A stretch of DNA of 64,000 nt, from contig JAAWCE010000038.1 in NCBI GenBank assembly GCA_022793065.1, forward strand, positions 1 through 64,000, given 5' to 3'. The stretch's first letter is position 1, and every line of letters begins with the position of its first letter. The notes beneath the pieces are model-generated. The model made no database searches, was not told the DNA's origin, and saw only the letters and a list, made by a program, of their open reading frames with translations. The position numbers and the translations under genes are program-made. Shown here piece by piece: positions 31,511-40,614 of this stretch. Source of the DNA: Lachnospiraceae bacterium. GTDB taxonomy: Bacteria; Bacillota; Clostridia; Lachnospirales; Lachnospiraceae.

Positions 31511-32713
31511 ATGATTTGGTATCCATACCAGCAAATGAAGACCATGAAAGAACCGTTTAAGATTATAGACGCCCAGGGAGTATACCTTTACACAGAAGAG
31601 CGAAGGATGATAGATTCTGTTTCCTCCTGGTGGAGCGTGATTCACGGATATAAACACCCGGCATTAACGGAAGCGATTCATGCTCAGGCAGAACGATTTT
31701 CTCATGTGATGCTGGGGGGGCTGACCCATGAACCGGTGCAAAAATTGGCAGATAAATTGGAAGCATGGCTGCCGGGAGATTTGGACTACTGTTTTTTCTC
31801 TGATTCCGGCAGTGTGGCGGTGGAAGTGGCATTGAAAATGGCTTTGCAGTTTTATGTAAATCGGGGAGAGATGAAAAGGACAAAGGTGTTATCTCTGACC
31901 CATGCCTATCATGGAGATACTTTTAAGGCAATGGAAGTAGGGGATGATGAGGATTATCATTTTATTCTGGAGGCTTATGGTGAGAAAAAGAATGTGATTC
32001 ATATTCCCACCCAGATTGCAGCATTGGAAGAAGCATTTTCTGCCTTTCATGAGGAATTGAACTGTTTTATTGTGGAACCATTGCTGCAGGGCGCAGGCGG
32101 TATGCGGATGTACGAGCTTTCTTTTTTGCAGCGGGCAAGGGAATTGTGCGACAAGTACGGCGTTTTGCTTGTTTTTGATGAAGTGGCTACCGGTTTTGGA
32201 AGGACGGGAAATCGTTTTGTAGCAGACCTTGTTCTGCCGGATATTCTGGTATTGGGAAAGGCATTGACAGGAGGCTATGTGGGACATGCAGCTACCATTG
32301 CCAATCATAAGGTGTATGATGGGTTTTACGGAGACGATGCCCAAAAGGCGTTGATGCATGGACCTACATTTATGGGAAATGCCCTTGCCTGCAGTGTGGC
32401 GCTGAAATCTATTGCGCTGTTTGAAGAGGGCGGATACCTGTCCAGAATCCGCCGCATAGAAGAGATTACAAGGCGTGAATTGGAGGGGCTGGACCATCCG
32501 CAGATTCGTCAGGTGAGGATCATGGGAGGCTGTGTCTGCATTGAAGTTATAAATGGGGCTGTGCTGCAAGGATTTCAGCAATTTGCATATGAGAGGGGAG
32601 TATTCAGCCGTCCCTTCCTGAATTATATGTATGCCATGGTGCCCTATGTGATTACAGAAGAGGAATTGGTAAAAGTGTTAAGTGTGATGAAGGAGTGGTT
32701 TATTGGTCGTTAA
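31511..32713 (+). CDS. bioA: Adenosylmethionine-8-amino-7-oxononanoate aminotransferase
   Basis: WYPYQQMK, SWWSVIHGYKHP, LVFDEVATGFGRTG, LGKALTGGYVG. Confidence 0.96.
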   Translation: MIWYPYQQMKTMKEPFKIIDAQGVYLYTEERRMIDSVSSWWSVIHGYKHPALTEAIHAQAERFSHVMLGGLTHEPVQKLADKLEAWLPGDLDYCFFSDSGSVAVEVALKMALQFYVNRGEMKRTKVLSLTHAYHGDTFKAMEVGDDEDYHFILEAYGEKKNVIHIPTQIAALEEAFSAFHEELNCFIVEPLLQGAGGMRMYELSFLQRARELCDKYGVLLVFDEVATGFGRTGNRFVADLVLPDILVLGKALTGGYVGHAATIANHKVYDGFYGDDAQKALMHGPTFMGNALACSVALKSIALFEEGGYLSRIRRIEEITRRELEGLDHPQIRQVRIMGGCVCIEVINGAVLQGFQQFAYERGVFSRPFLNYMYAMVPYVITEEELVKVLSVMKEWFIGR

Positions 32714-32818
32714 ATCACAGATATGAGGGCAGAATGTGAGAGTAGTTCCGAAAGTATATGGCGGGAGTAGAATTAAGAACTAAGAGATTGGGAATTGAAT
32801 ATACTGATGAATAAGACG

Positions 32819-32857
32819 AAAAGGGAGCGTTCCGAAAGATAAGGGGATGCTCCTTTT
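32819..32857 (+). terminator. Rho-independent terminator after bioA
   Basis: AAAAGGGAGC...GATGCTCCTTTT. Confidence 0.75.
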
Positions 32858-33095
32858 GTGCTTAAAACCATAGAAACTTGAAGCGTATATGTATTGGAGG
32901 TCATTTGGGTGAAAAAGTGTGAAGTAAATATTGTAATGATGGGCATGATTTGATATACTTTAAAAAATATCCAGAATATTTGGACAAAATCGCGCAGGAT
33001 ATGGCGTGCAAATAGCAAAAATAATTTTTCCAACATATAGTAAGGTTAAATACGAATGATAATCTGTAGTTTTTGGTTTATGTAGGGGGATCGGT

Positions 33096-35672
33096 ATGAA
33101 TAATGAACAGAATGAAAGAAAAATGGATGGAAGTATTTTTTTGCCTCTCTCTTTTTTGATGGTATTTTGTATTTTGGGGTTGGTTGTTTTTTTGATAGCA
33201 AACAAAATTTCCGCGGAGATGTCGGCATCGGCAATTCAAAACTTAAGCGAGAGTCTGGATTTGATAGAGTGTACCATTGAGGCTGTGATGAATAAGGAAG
33301 CTGAATTTCAGCAGTTGATGGCAGAGGAAATAGCGCTGGCAGAAGATCCGGAGGCGTATATTCAGGTATATGGCAATCATCAGACAATGGTGAAGATTTC
33401 TCTCATATATGCAGGAAAAACAGAGGGGGTATCCAATACAGGAGAAGCGTTTTCTGAGGCTGGTCTGAATTTTTCCGGTAAAGGAACTGTGGGCGGACTT
33501 GAGGTTTCGGAGTCTTATATGAATTATATGGGCACATGGGCATATACCATGAAATGCCCTGTGGTGAGAGAGGGGGAGGAGATTGGGCACCTTTATATTG
33601 AATATACCTACGACACATTTGACAGATCCCTTCCCGACGGATTTTATAACAAAAAGGCCATGCTATATATTATGGATGCGGAGAGCCAGCGCTTTGTGCT
33701 GAAGCCAAAGGGAATGGGGGAGCGCAGCGCAGGACATTTGAATATGGAAGATTTTTTCCGTGCAAATGATATTCAGGATAATGAACTTCGTGAACAGGTG
33801 GCTCAGAGTGTAAAGAACGGGAAAAATATTATGTTTCAACATGATATCCGCGGAAAACATTCTTTGATTTATATGTGGTCGGTAAATGACGGAACACTTT
33901 TCCTGATCGGATATGTGCCGGTGGATGCCATACAACAGGAGGGGAAGACGGTAAATCAAAATATTTTGATTGTAGTTGCGACCATGCTGATTGCATTTTT
34001 TCTGTGCTGTCTGTTGTATTATCTTACCCAGAGACAGCAGTTAAAAGTCAGAAAAGAGCGGGAACAGGAGCGGGAGATACACAACAAGCAGTTGACGGAA
34101 GCATTGCAGGCGGCACAGATTGCAAGCAATTCCAAGACGATGTTTCTGTCTAACATGTCCCATGACATCCGCACGCCCATGAACGCAGTCATTGGTTTTA
34201 CCACGCTGCTTGCCAAAGACGCGGAACATCCGGAAAAAGTGAGAGAGTACACGAAAAAGATTATGGCGTCCGGACAGCATTTGCTTAGCTTAATCAATGA
34301 CATTCTGGATGTCTCCAAGATTGAGAGTGGAAAGGTGGTACTCTCGGTAGAGGAATTCACTTTGAATGATTTGGTCTCTTCCGTGGATGCGATTATCCGG
34401 CCTATGGCAAGCTCCAAAGGGCAAAGATTTCATGTCCAGGTGAGGGACATTACCCATGAATATCTTATGGGGGACGAGACCAGGATGAATCAGATTTTGA
34501 TTAATCTTCTGTCCAATGCTGTGAAATATACCCAGGAGGGCGGTAATATTTGGTTCCGTATTATTGGGTTGAAACAGCGCTCACCGCAATATGAACATAT
34601 CCGAATTGAGGTGCAGGATGACGGATATGGAATGACACAGGATTATTTGAAAATTATATTTGATGCTTTTACCAGGGCGGAAAACAGTACCACGAACAAA
34701 GTACAGGGTACGGGGCTGGGTATGGCGATTACCAAAAATATTATAGAACTTATGGGCGGAACCATCGATGTGTCCAGTGAGGTGAACAAAGGCACACTTT
34801 TCCGTGTGGAACTGGAACTGCGTATACCGGAAGGGCAGGCGGACAGGCGATTGTGGGCGGACAGTGGAATATCCCGGATTCTGGCAGTGGAGAGTGATAA
34901 AGCGGCCTGTGAGACAATTTGTATGCTTATGAAAGATACCGGTGTTGTTATGGATACGGTTTCCGATATGGACAGGGCGGTACAAATGCTGCATGATCGC
35001 CAAATGGGTGAAACTTACCAATTACTTTTGATTGATTGGGGAGTGGTGGAGACGGATGGGGTTGAGAAATTGAAAGCAGTACGAGAGATGCTGCCGGATA
35101 CGGTGTGGGTTTTGCTGCTGGCAGAGTCAGACACAGCGGGGCTGGACGAGGTGCTTTTGCTGAAGAATACGGAAGTTCTCATAAAACCCTTTTTCGTACG
35201 CGCGTTTTTGGATAAAGTAATGGAAATGAAGGCGGAGCAGTATATGGAAGCCGCAGAGAATACCCAGAATGGCGTCAGCCTGGAAGGACTTCGCTTCCTT
35301 GCGGCGGAAGATAATGAGATAAATTCGGAGATTTTGAAAGAGATATTGAAAATTGAGGGAGCGGAATGTGAGGTTGTGGAGAATGGTCAATTGGCTGTGG
35401 AGCGATTTAAAAGTGCGGAGGAAAAGGAGTTTGACGCAATTTTAATGGATGTTCAAATGCCTGTGATGAACGGATATGATGCCACAAGGGCAATCAGAGC
35501 TTTAGGACGGGCGGATGCAGTGGAAATTCCAATCATTGCCATGACGGCAAATGCTTTTGCAGAGGATGAAAAAGAGGCGTTGGATGCCGGAATGAATGTT
35601 CATTTGACAAAACCCATAGACGTAGAGCTTTTGAAAAAAGTAATAACCCAATATGTGCACAGAAAGGGATAG
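33096..35672 (+). CDS. Hybrid sensor histidine kinase with C-terminal receiver domain(s)
   Basis: H-box SNMSHDIRTPMNAVIGF; NLLSNAVKY; GTGLGMAITKNI; C-terminal REC MDVQMPVMNGYDATRAIR; two N-terminal TM segments flank an extracytoplasmic sensor. Confidence 0.95.
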   Translation: MNNEQNERKMDGSIFLPLSFLMVFCILGLVVFLIANKISAEMSASAIQNLSESLDLIECTIEAVMNKEAEFQQLMAEEIALAEDPEAYIQVYGNHQTMVKISLIYAGKTEGVSNTGEAFSEAGLNFSGKGTVGGLEVSESYMNYMGTWAYTMKCPVVREGEEIGHLYIEYTYDTFDRSLPDGFYNKKAMLYIMDAESQRFVLKPKGMGERSAGHLNMEDFFRANDIQDNELREQVAQSVKNGKNIMFQHDIRGKHSLIYMWSVNDGTLFLIGYVPVDAIQQEGKTVNQNILIVVATMLIAFFLCCLLYYLTQRQQLKVRKEREQEREIHNKQLTEALQAAQIASNSKTMFLSNMSHDIRTPMNAVIGFTTLLAKDAEHPEKVREYTKKIMASGQHLLSLINDILDVSKIESGKVVLSVEEFTLNDLVSSVDAIIRPMASSKGQRFHVQVRDITHEYLMGDETRMNQILINLLSNAVKYTQEGGNIWFRIIGLKQRSPQYEHIRIEVQDDGYGMTQDYLKIIFDAFTRAENSTTNKVQGTGLGMAITKNIIELMGGTIDVSSEVNKGTLFRVELELRIPEGQADRRLWADSGISRILAVESDKAACETICMLMKDTGVVMDTVSDMDRAVQMLHDRQMGETYQLLLIDWGVVETDGVEKLKAVREMLPDTVWVLLLAESDTAGLDEVLLLKNTEVLIKPFFVRAFLDKVMEMKAEQYMEAAENTQNGVSLEGLRFLAAEDNEINSEILKEILKIEGAECEVVENGQLAVERFKSAEEKEFDAILMDVQMPVMNGYDATRAIRALGRADAVEIPIIAMTANAFAEDEKEALDAGMNVHLTKPIDVELLKKVITQYVHRKG

Positions 35673-35675
35673 AAG

Positions 35676-36983
35676 ATGGAGCGGAAAAGGAAAAAAAGGA
35701 AGGCGTTTTTTCTTGCAGGGGCGGCAGCGCTTATATTGACGGCTTGCGTAAGCAGGCCCTCACCAGGGGACAATGTGATGACTTTCGAGAGAGAAAATGA
35801 GCGTGCGGTGACTTTGTTCAGTCCTATGGAGAAGACGATGCCGGATGCTGATAATGTGGCCAGAAGCGCATCGGAAAAAACGGTGACTTTGGCAGAGGAA
35901 AAATTGGGAGTGACCGTGAACTATATCACATATACGGCAGAAGATTACCAAGATAAAACCTATGATGAAGTGGCTCTTGACAGAGCACGCAATGATTTGG
36001 ATGATATGTATTTGCTCAATCCTGACATTCTTCAGAAACTGGCAGAAGAAGAAAAACTGATGGATTTATCTGAGCTTGACAGCGCAAAAAATCTGCGCGA
36101 TGTGGTAAAAATGGCAAATGTGGTAGACGGAAAGTTGGTAGGGATTCCACAGGAGGTGGTTGCATACGGTTTGTTTATCAATAAAGATATGTTTGACCGA
36201 TATGATTTGGAACTGCCGGAAACGCCGGAAGACTTTTTGGAATGTTGCCGGGTATTTCAAGAGAATGGCATTGACACGCCGGTTGGCGCAAATCGTTGGT
36301 GGCTGGAGACGTTTGTATTTGCCCAGGCGTATGCGGACCTATATAACGGCGGGGAGTTGGAGGCGGAAATTGCGGCGTTAAACAGTGGAGAAAAGAAGTA
36401 CAGCGATTATATGCGGCCCGGATTTGAATTTCTCCAAAAGATGATTGACTGTGGATACATTGACGCTGAGAAGGCATATGTGAGCGAGGCCATTGAAGGG
36501 GAAGGGGCGGATTTCCTGGCACAGAAGACGCCGATTGTTATGGCGTATTGGAGTGCGGCAAATGCAGATACCGCATACGGCAAGCCGGACTTTAACATGC
36601 AGGTAATCGGCTTTCCCAGCAGCAGGGGACAGATGCCGGTTGTGTCCATAACGGGAATTTCTGTGGGTGTCAATGCGGAACATGCAGAGGACGCTATGCG
36701 TACACTTGATATTATGGTTTCCGATGAGGCTCTTCAGCTTTATGCGGAGACAAACAAGGTCATTTCTCCGTCAAAAAATGTTCAGGTGGAATGTATTCCT
36801 GCATTGCAGCCGCTCAATGACAGAATCAACGAAAATGTTTTTGTGCTTGCTACCAATGCGGGGATGAAGATGGAGCAGTGGGGCAATACTTGTATGATTG
36901 TGCGAAAATTATTGGGAGGCGCTTCTGTAGAAGAATGTATGGCGGAACTTGACAGACTTCAAGAGGAAGCTTTACAGAAGTAA
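35676..36983 (+). CDS. Extracellular solute-binding lipoprotein (ABC family 1-like), no permease adjacent
   Basis: Lipobox LILTACVS; NKDMFDRYDLELPETPEDFLECCRVFQENG; 3 bp after the histidine kinase. Confidence 0.88.
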   Translation: MERKRKKRKAFFLAGAAALILTACVSRPSPGDNVMTFERENERAVTLFSPMEKTMPDADNVARSASEKTVTLAEEKLGVTVNYITYTAEDYQDKTYDEVALDRARNDLDDMYLLNPDILQKLAEEEKLMDLSELDSAKNLRDVVKMANVVDGKLVGIPQEVVAYGLFINKDMFDRYDLELPETPEDFLECCRVFQENGIDTPVGANRWWLETFVFAQAYADLYNGGELEAEIAALNSGEKKYSDYMRPGFEFLQKMIDCGYIDAEKAYVSEAIEGEGADFLAQKTPIVMAYWSAANADTAYGKPDFNMQVIGFPSSRGQMPVVSITGISVGVNAEHAEDAMRTLDIMVSDEALQLYAETNKVISPSKNVQVECIPALQPLNDRINENVFVLATNAGMKMEQWGNTCMIVRKLLGGASVEECMAELDRLQEEALQK

Positions 36984-37023
36984 AGAAAGCCTAAAAGTAC
37001 GGTTTGGGAGATAAAATTCAGTC

Positions 37024-37050
37024 ATACCCCTACAAAATACCTCATACAAT
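37024..37050 (+). promoter_or_regulatory. Putative sigma-E-type promoter upstream of spoIIID
   Basis: ATA (37024-37026) - N16 - CATACAAT (37043-37050), matching the Bacillus SigE consensus pattern. Confidence 0.65.
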
Positions 37051-37079
37051 GGTAAAAAGTATTCTTGAGGGGTATTCCT

Positions 37080-37343
37080 TTGAAGGATTATATTGAAGAG
37101 CGTGCCATCAGTATCGCTAATTATATCATTGACAGTAATGCCACGGTCAGACAGACGGCAAAAGCTTTTGGTGTGAGCAAGAGCACTGTGCATAAAGATG
37201 TAACCGAGCGCCTTGTTCAAGTGAATCCGGCGCTGGCAGCGGAAGCAAGAAAAGTGCTGGATGTGAATAAGTCCGAGCGGCATATCAGAGGAGGGCTTGC
37301 CACAAAAGAAAAATATCTGCATCAACATAGTGATATGCTGTAA
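37080..37343 (+). CDS. spoIIID: Stage III sporulation protein D, transcriptional regulator
   Basis: YIEERAISIANYIIDSNATVRQTAKAFGVSKSTVHKDVTERL...RHIRGGLATKEKY; likely TTG start at 37080. Confidence 0.95.
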   Translation: MKDYIEERAISIANYIIDSNATVRQTAKAFGVSKSTVHKDVTERLVQVNPALAAEARKVLDVNKSERHIRGGLATKEKYLHQHSDML

Positions 37344-37522
37344 TTGTATAGAATGAGAAGCTACATAACAAATACCGACTTATGATGCAGGGCTTATGGG
37401 GAAGCCAAAAAGCTGCCGGAAACAGGAAGTGAAAGATTAAGCTATGGAAGGAGGGGGATAAAACATTTTAATATACGATCATTCATTGATAATAAGAAGA
37501 AATAAAATATGTGAAGAAAGGG

Positions 37523-37551
37523 AAAGCTGCGGGTAGAACCGTAGCTTTTTT
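37523..37551 (+). terminator. Rho-independent terminator-like hairpin
   Basis: AAAGCTGCGG-GTAGA-ACCGTAGCTTTTTT. Confidence 0.7.
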
Positions 37552-37590
37552 ACATAATAATAGTACGATTTCTCATATATGATAAACTGC

Positions 37591-37619
37591 TTGAGATGTA
37601 AAAGAAAATGGGATATAAT
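37591..37619 (+). promoter_or_regulatory. Putative SigA promoter for VWA/MoxR/LRR cluster
   Basis: TTGAGA-N17-TATAAT. Confidence 0.65.
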
Positions 37620-37746
37620 GAAGGACAGTTGGCGTTGACAAGGTGAGGAACATTTTTCTTGTCTTGTATAGGATGTTGGAACGAATGAAAAAGGGTCTGA
37701 AAAGTATCCTGGAGAAAGCAGATGACGGGAGGCTGGAGGAAAGCGT

Positions 37747-39021
37747 ATGGAAGAGACAAAAATATCTAAGCTTGCATGTCAGGTCATGGGGATTGCCAGG
37801 GATGATATTCTAATTCATCTGAGATTCTTTGACAGGGCGTTGGCCGGGCTTGTATGTAAAGAAAGACAGCGGACGGCGTGTTTTGCAACCGACGGCAGCA
37901 CATGCTTTTATGATCCGGTTTTTGTGCTGCAATGTTATCAGGAAAATCCCAAACTGGTTACACGAAGTTATCTTCATATGCTGCTTCATTGTATATTTTT
38001 TCATAGTTTCCGATATGATAGGCTGAAACAGGATGAATGGGATTTGGCTGCGGATATTGCGGTGGAAAATGTGATATTGGAATTGGGAGTTACGGGGACG
38101 GTATTGGAAGAGGATGACACAGCGGCGAGAAAATTGAAGATTTTGCAGGAGGATGTGGGGGCGCTGACTGCAGAACGAATCTATCGGTATTTGGTCAAAA
38201 ATCCCATATCGGACAGAGAGAAAGAGGAATGGAGGCGGTTGTTTGTACGGGACGTACACTCGTTATGGAAACCGGCCGAAGAGATTTCTATGACGAAAGA
38301 ACAATGGGAGAAAATCAGCCAGCGGGTAAAGGCTGATTTGAAATCCTTTACCAAGGCCAAAGCGGACGCCGGAAGTTTGCTGAAAAATCTGGAGGAAGCC
38401 ACCAAGGATAGGTATGACTATGGTGAAATCTTACGTCGTTTTATGGTCATGGGGGAGGAAATGGGAATCAACGACGATGAGTTTGACTATGTGTATTACA
38501 CTTATGGATTGGAGCAATATGGGAATCTTCCGCTGATTGAACCTTTAGAATATAAGGAAAGCCATAAGGTGAAGGAGTTTGTCATTGCCATTGACACTTC
38601 CGCATCCTGCAGAGGAGAGATTGTAAAGGCATTTTTGAATAAAACATATTCTATTTTAAAGTCAACGGAAAATTTTTTCCATAGAATAAATGTCCATGTA
38701 ATTCAGTGCGATCATAAGGTACAGAGCGATACGAAAATTACCAGTGAAGAGGAATTTGACGCATTTTTGCAGCATGGAAAGTTGACGGGATTTGGGGCCA
38801 CAGATTTCAGGCCGGTATTTGATTATGTGAATTTGCTTCTGGAACAGAGAGAGTTCGAGAACTTAAAAGGACTGATATATTTTACGGACGGATATGGCAT
38901 TTATCCGGAGCGTATGCCGGAATACCAGGTGATATTTGCTTTTTTGGGGGAGGATGAAAATCGGGCGGCTGTGCCGTCCTGGAGTATGAAAGTGGTTTTG
39001 GAAGAAGAGGGATTGGAGTAA
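37747..39021 (+). CDS. VWA domain protein with N-terminal metallopeptidase-like domain (DUF2201-like)
   Basis: MIDAS FVIAIDTSASCRGE; zincin-like HMLLHCIFFH (Glu replaced by Met). Confidence 0.8.
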   Translation: MEETKISKLACQVMGIARDDILIHLRFFDRALAGLVCKERQRTACFATDGSTCFYDPVFVLQCYQENPKLVTRSYLHMLLHCIFFHSFRYDRLKQDEWDLAADIAVENVILELGVTGTVLEEDDTAARKLKILQEDVGALTAERIYRYLVKNPISDREKEEWRRLFVRDVHSLWKPAEEISMTKEQWEKISQRVKADLKSFTKAKADAGSLLKNLEEATKDRYDYGEILRRFMVMGEEMGINDDEFDYVYYTYGLEQYGNLPLIEPLEYKESHKVKEFVIAIDTSASCRGEIVKAFLNKTYSILKSTENFFHRINVHVIQCDHKVQSDTKITSEEEFDAFLQHGKLTGFGATDFRPVFDYVNLLLEQREFENLKGLIYFTDGYGIYPERMPEYQVIFAFLGEDENRAAVPSWSMKVVLEEEGLE

Positions 39022-39022
39022 G

Positions 39023-39072
39023 TTTGAAAGTAAACTTTCAAATATTGATTGGTATGTGCGCTAAAGCGCACA
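39023..39072 (+). other. Two adjacent perfect hairpins between the VWA and MoxR genes
   Basis: TTTGAAAGT-AA-ACTTTCAAA (39023-39042) and TGTGCGCT-AA-AGCGCACA (39055-39072), the latter abutting AAGGGG RBS. Confidence 0.7.
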
Positions 39073-39084
39073 AGGGGTATAAAA

Positions 39085-40599
39085 ATGAATGTAAAACAGG
39101 CAAAAGAATATATTAAAAATGCGGTAAAATTGTATCTGAAAAAAGATGAATTCGGAGAATACAGAGTTCCGGTGGTAAGGCAGCGGCCTATTTTTCTTCT
39201 GGGAGCGCCTGGAATTGGCAAGACGGCAATTATGGAACAAATTGCCCAGGAGATGGGGATTGCTTTGGTATCTTATTCTATGACCCATCATACCAGACAG
39301 TCCGCCCTGGGGCTTCCTTTTATTACACAGAAGGAATATGGGGGCGCTGCATACAGTGTGTCAGAGTATACCATGAGCGAAATTATTGCTTCCATATATG
39401 AGACAATGGAAGAGAGTGGATGGAAAGAGGGTATTTTGTTCCTGGATGAAATTAATTGTGTATCTGAAACCCTGGCGCCGGCCATGCTGCAGTTTCTTCA
39501 ATATAAGGTGTTTGGAAGGCATCGGGTTCCGGAGGGGTGGATTATTGTGACCGCGGGGAATCCGCCCGAATACAATAAGTCGGTTCGGGAATTTGATGTG
39601 GTGACGCTGGATCGCTTGAAAGTGTTGGAGGTGGAACCGGATTATCAGGTGTGGAAGGAGTACGCGGCAAAGAAGCGTATTCATAAAGCCATATTGAGTT
39701 ACCTGGAATTGAAAAAGGAGCATTTCTACAGTATGGAAATGGCTGCTAAGGGGCGCAGCTATGTGACTGCCAGAGGATGGGAGGACTTGTCGGAAATTTT
39801 GCAGCTCTATGAAGAAGAGGAACTTCCTGTGGACGAGACTTTGGTAGGGCAGTATTTGAGAAGTGAAAGAATTGTAAAGGAGTTTACCGCTTATTACGAT
39901 TTGTATCAGAAATATAAGAGGGATTATCAGATTGGTGATATATTAGCTGGAATGCCTTCCCAGCGGGCTGTGGAGCGGGCAAAGAAAGCCGCTTTTGACG
40001 AGAGGCTTTCTCTGTTAGGGATGCTTTTGGACAGGGTGATGGCGGATATGAAACAAATCATGGAGAAATCAGCCTATTTAAGCGACTTAAGACAGTTGTT
40101 GAAAGGCGTGGGGAAAGCTGCTTCAGGGGACAATGGGCAGGCTGTGGCAGCACAGATGGAAAAGTATGCGGAAGGGCGAAGAACCGTATTGGAAAAACAG
40201 CAAATGGCAAATGCGCTTTCTGATGGAGACAGAAAAAAACATCGTCAAGTGATTGGATTTTTGGAGGAAGGCCGCAGGGAACTTTCGTCCGCCGGGGAAA
40301 TGCAGGGGGAGGCTGCCTATGGTCTGGTAAAGGAGAAATACAATCAAGAGGTAGCGCAAATGAAACAGGATACGGGCAGAGTACAGGCAGAACTACATTC
40401 TCTGTTTGTATTTGCAGAAAAGGCGTTTGGAGAGGGAAATGAAATGCTGGTTCTGGTCACGGAACTGACGGTTGACAGTGAAGGGGCACAGTTTATCGCG
40501 GCTTTTGGAAGCGAGGATTACAACAGACACAGTGGGGAATTAATGCTCAGTGAGCGCCGTGACAATATACAGGAACAGATTGCAGCATTAAATCTGTAA
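39085..40599 (+). CDS. MoxR-like AAA+ ATPase
   Basis: LLGAPGIGKTAIMEQIAQEM, ILFLDEINCVSETLAPAMLQFLQYKVFGRHRVPEGWIIVTAGNPPEYNKSVREFD. Confidence 0.92.
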   Translation: MNVKQAKEYIKNAVKLYLKKDEFGEYRVPVVRQRPIFLLGAPGIGKTAIMEQIAQEMGIALVSYSMTHHTRQSALGLPFITQKEYGGAAYSVSEYTMSEIIASIYETMEESGWKEGILFLDEINCVSETLAPAMLQFLQYKVFGRHRVPEGWIIVTAGNPPEYNKSVREFDVVTLDRLKVLEVEPDYQVWKEYAAKKRIHKAILSYLELKKEHFYSMEMAAKGRSYVTARGWEDLSEILQLYEEEELPVDETLVGQYLRSERIVKEFTAYYDLYQKYKRDYQIGDILAGMPSQRAVERAKKAAFDERLSLLGMLLDRVMADMKQIMEKSAYLSDLRQLLKGVGKAASGDNGQAVAAQMEKYAEGRRTVLEKQQMANALSDGDRKKHRQVIGFLEEGRRELSSAGEMQGEAAYGLVKEKYNQEVAQMKQDTGRVQAELHSLFVFAEKAFGEGNEMLVLVTELTVDSEGAQFIAAFGSEDYNRHSGELMLSERRDNIQEQIAALNL

Positions 40600-40614
40600 G
40601 GGGGATTTATCAAG

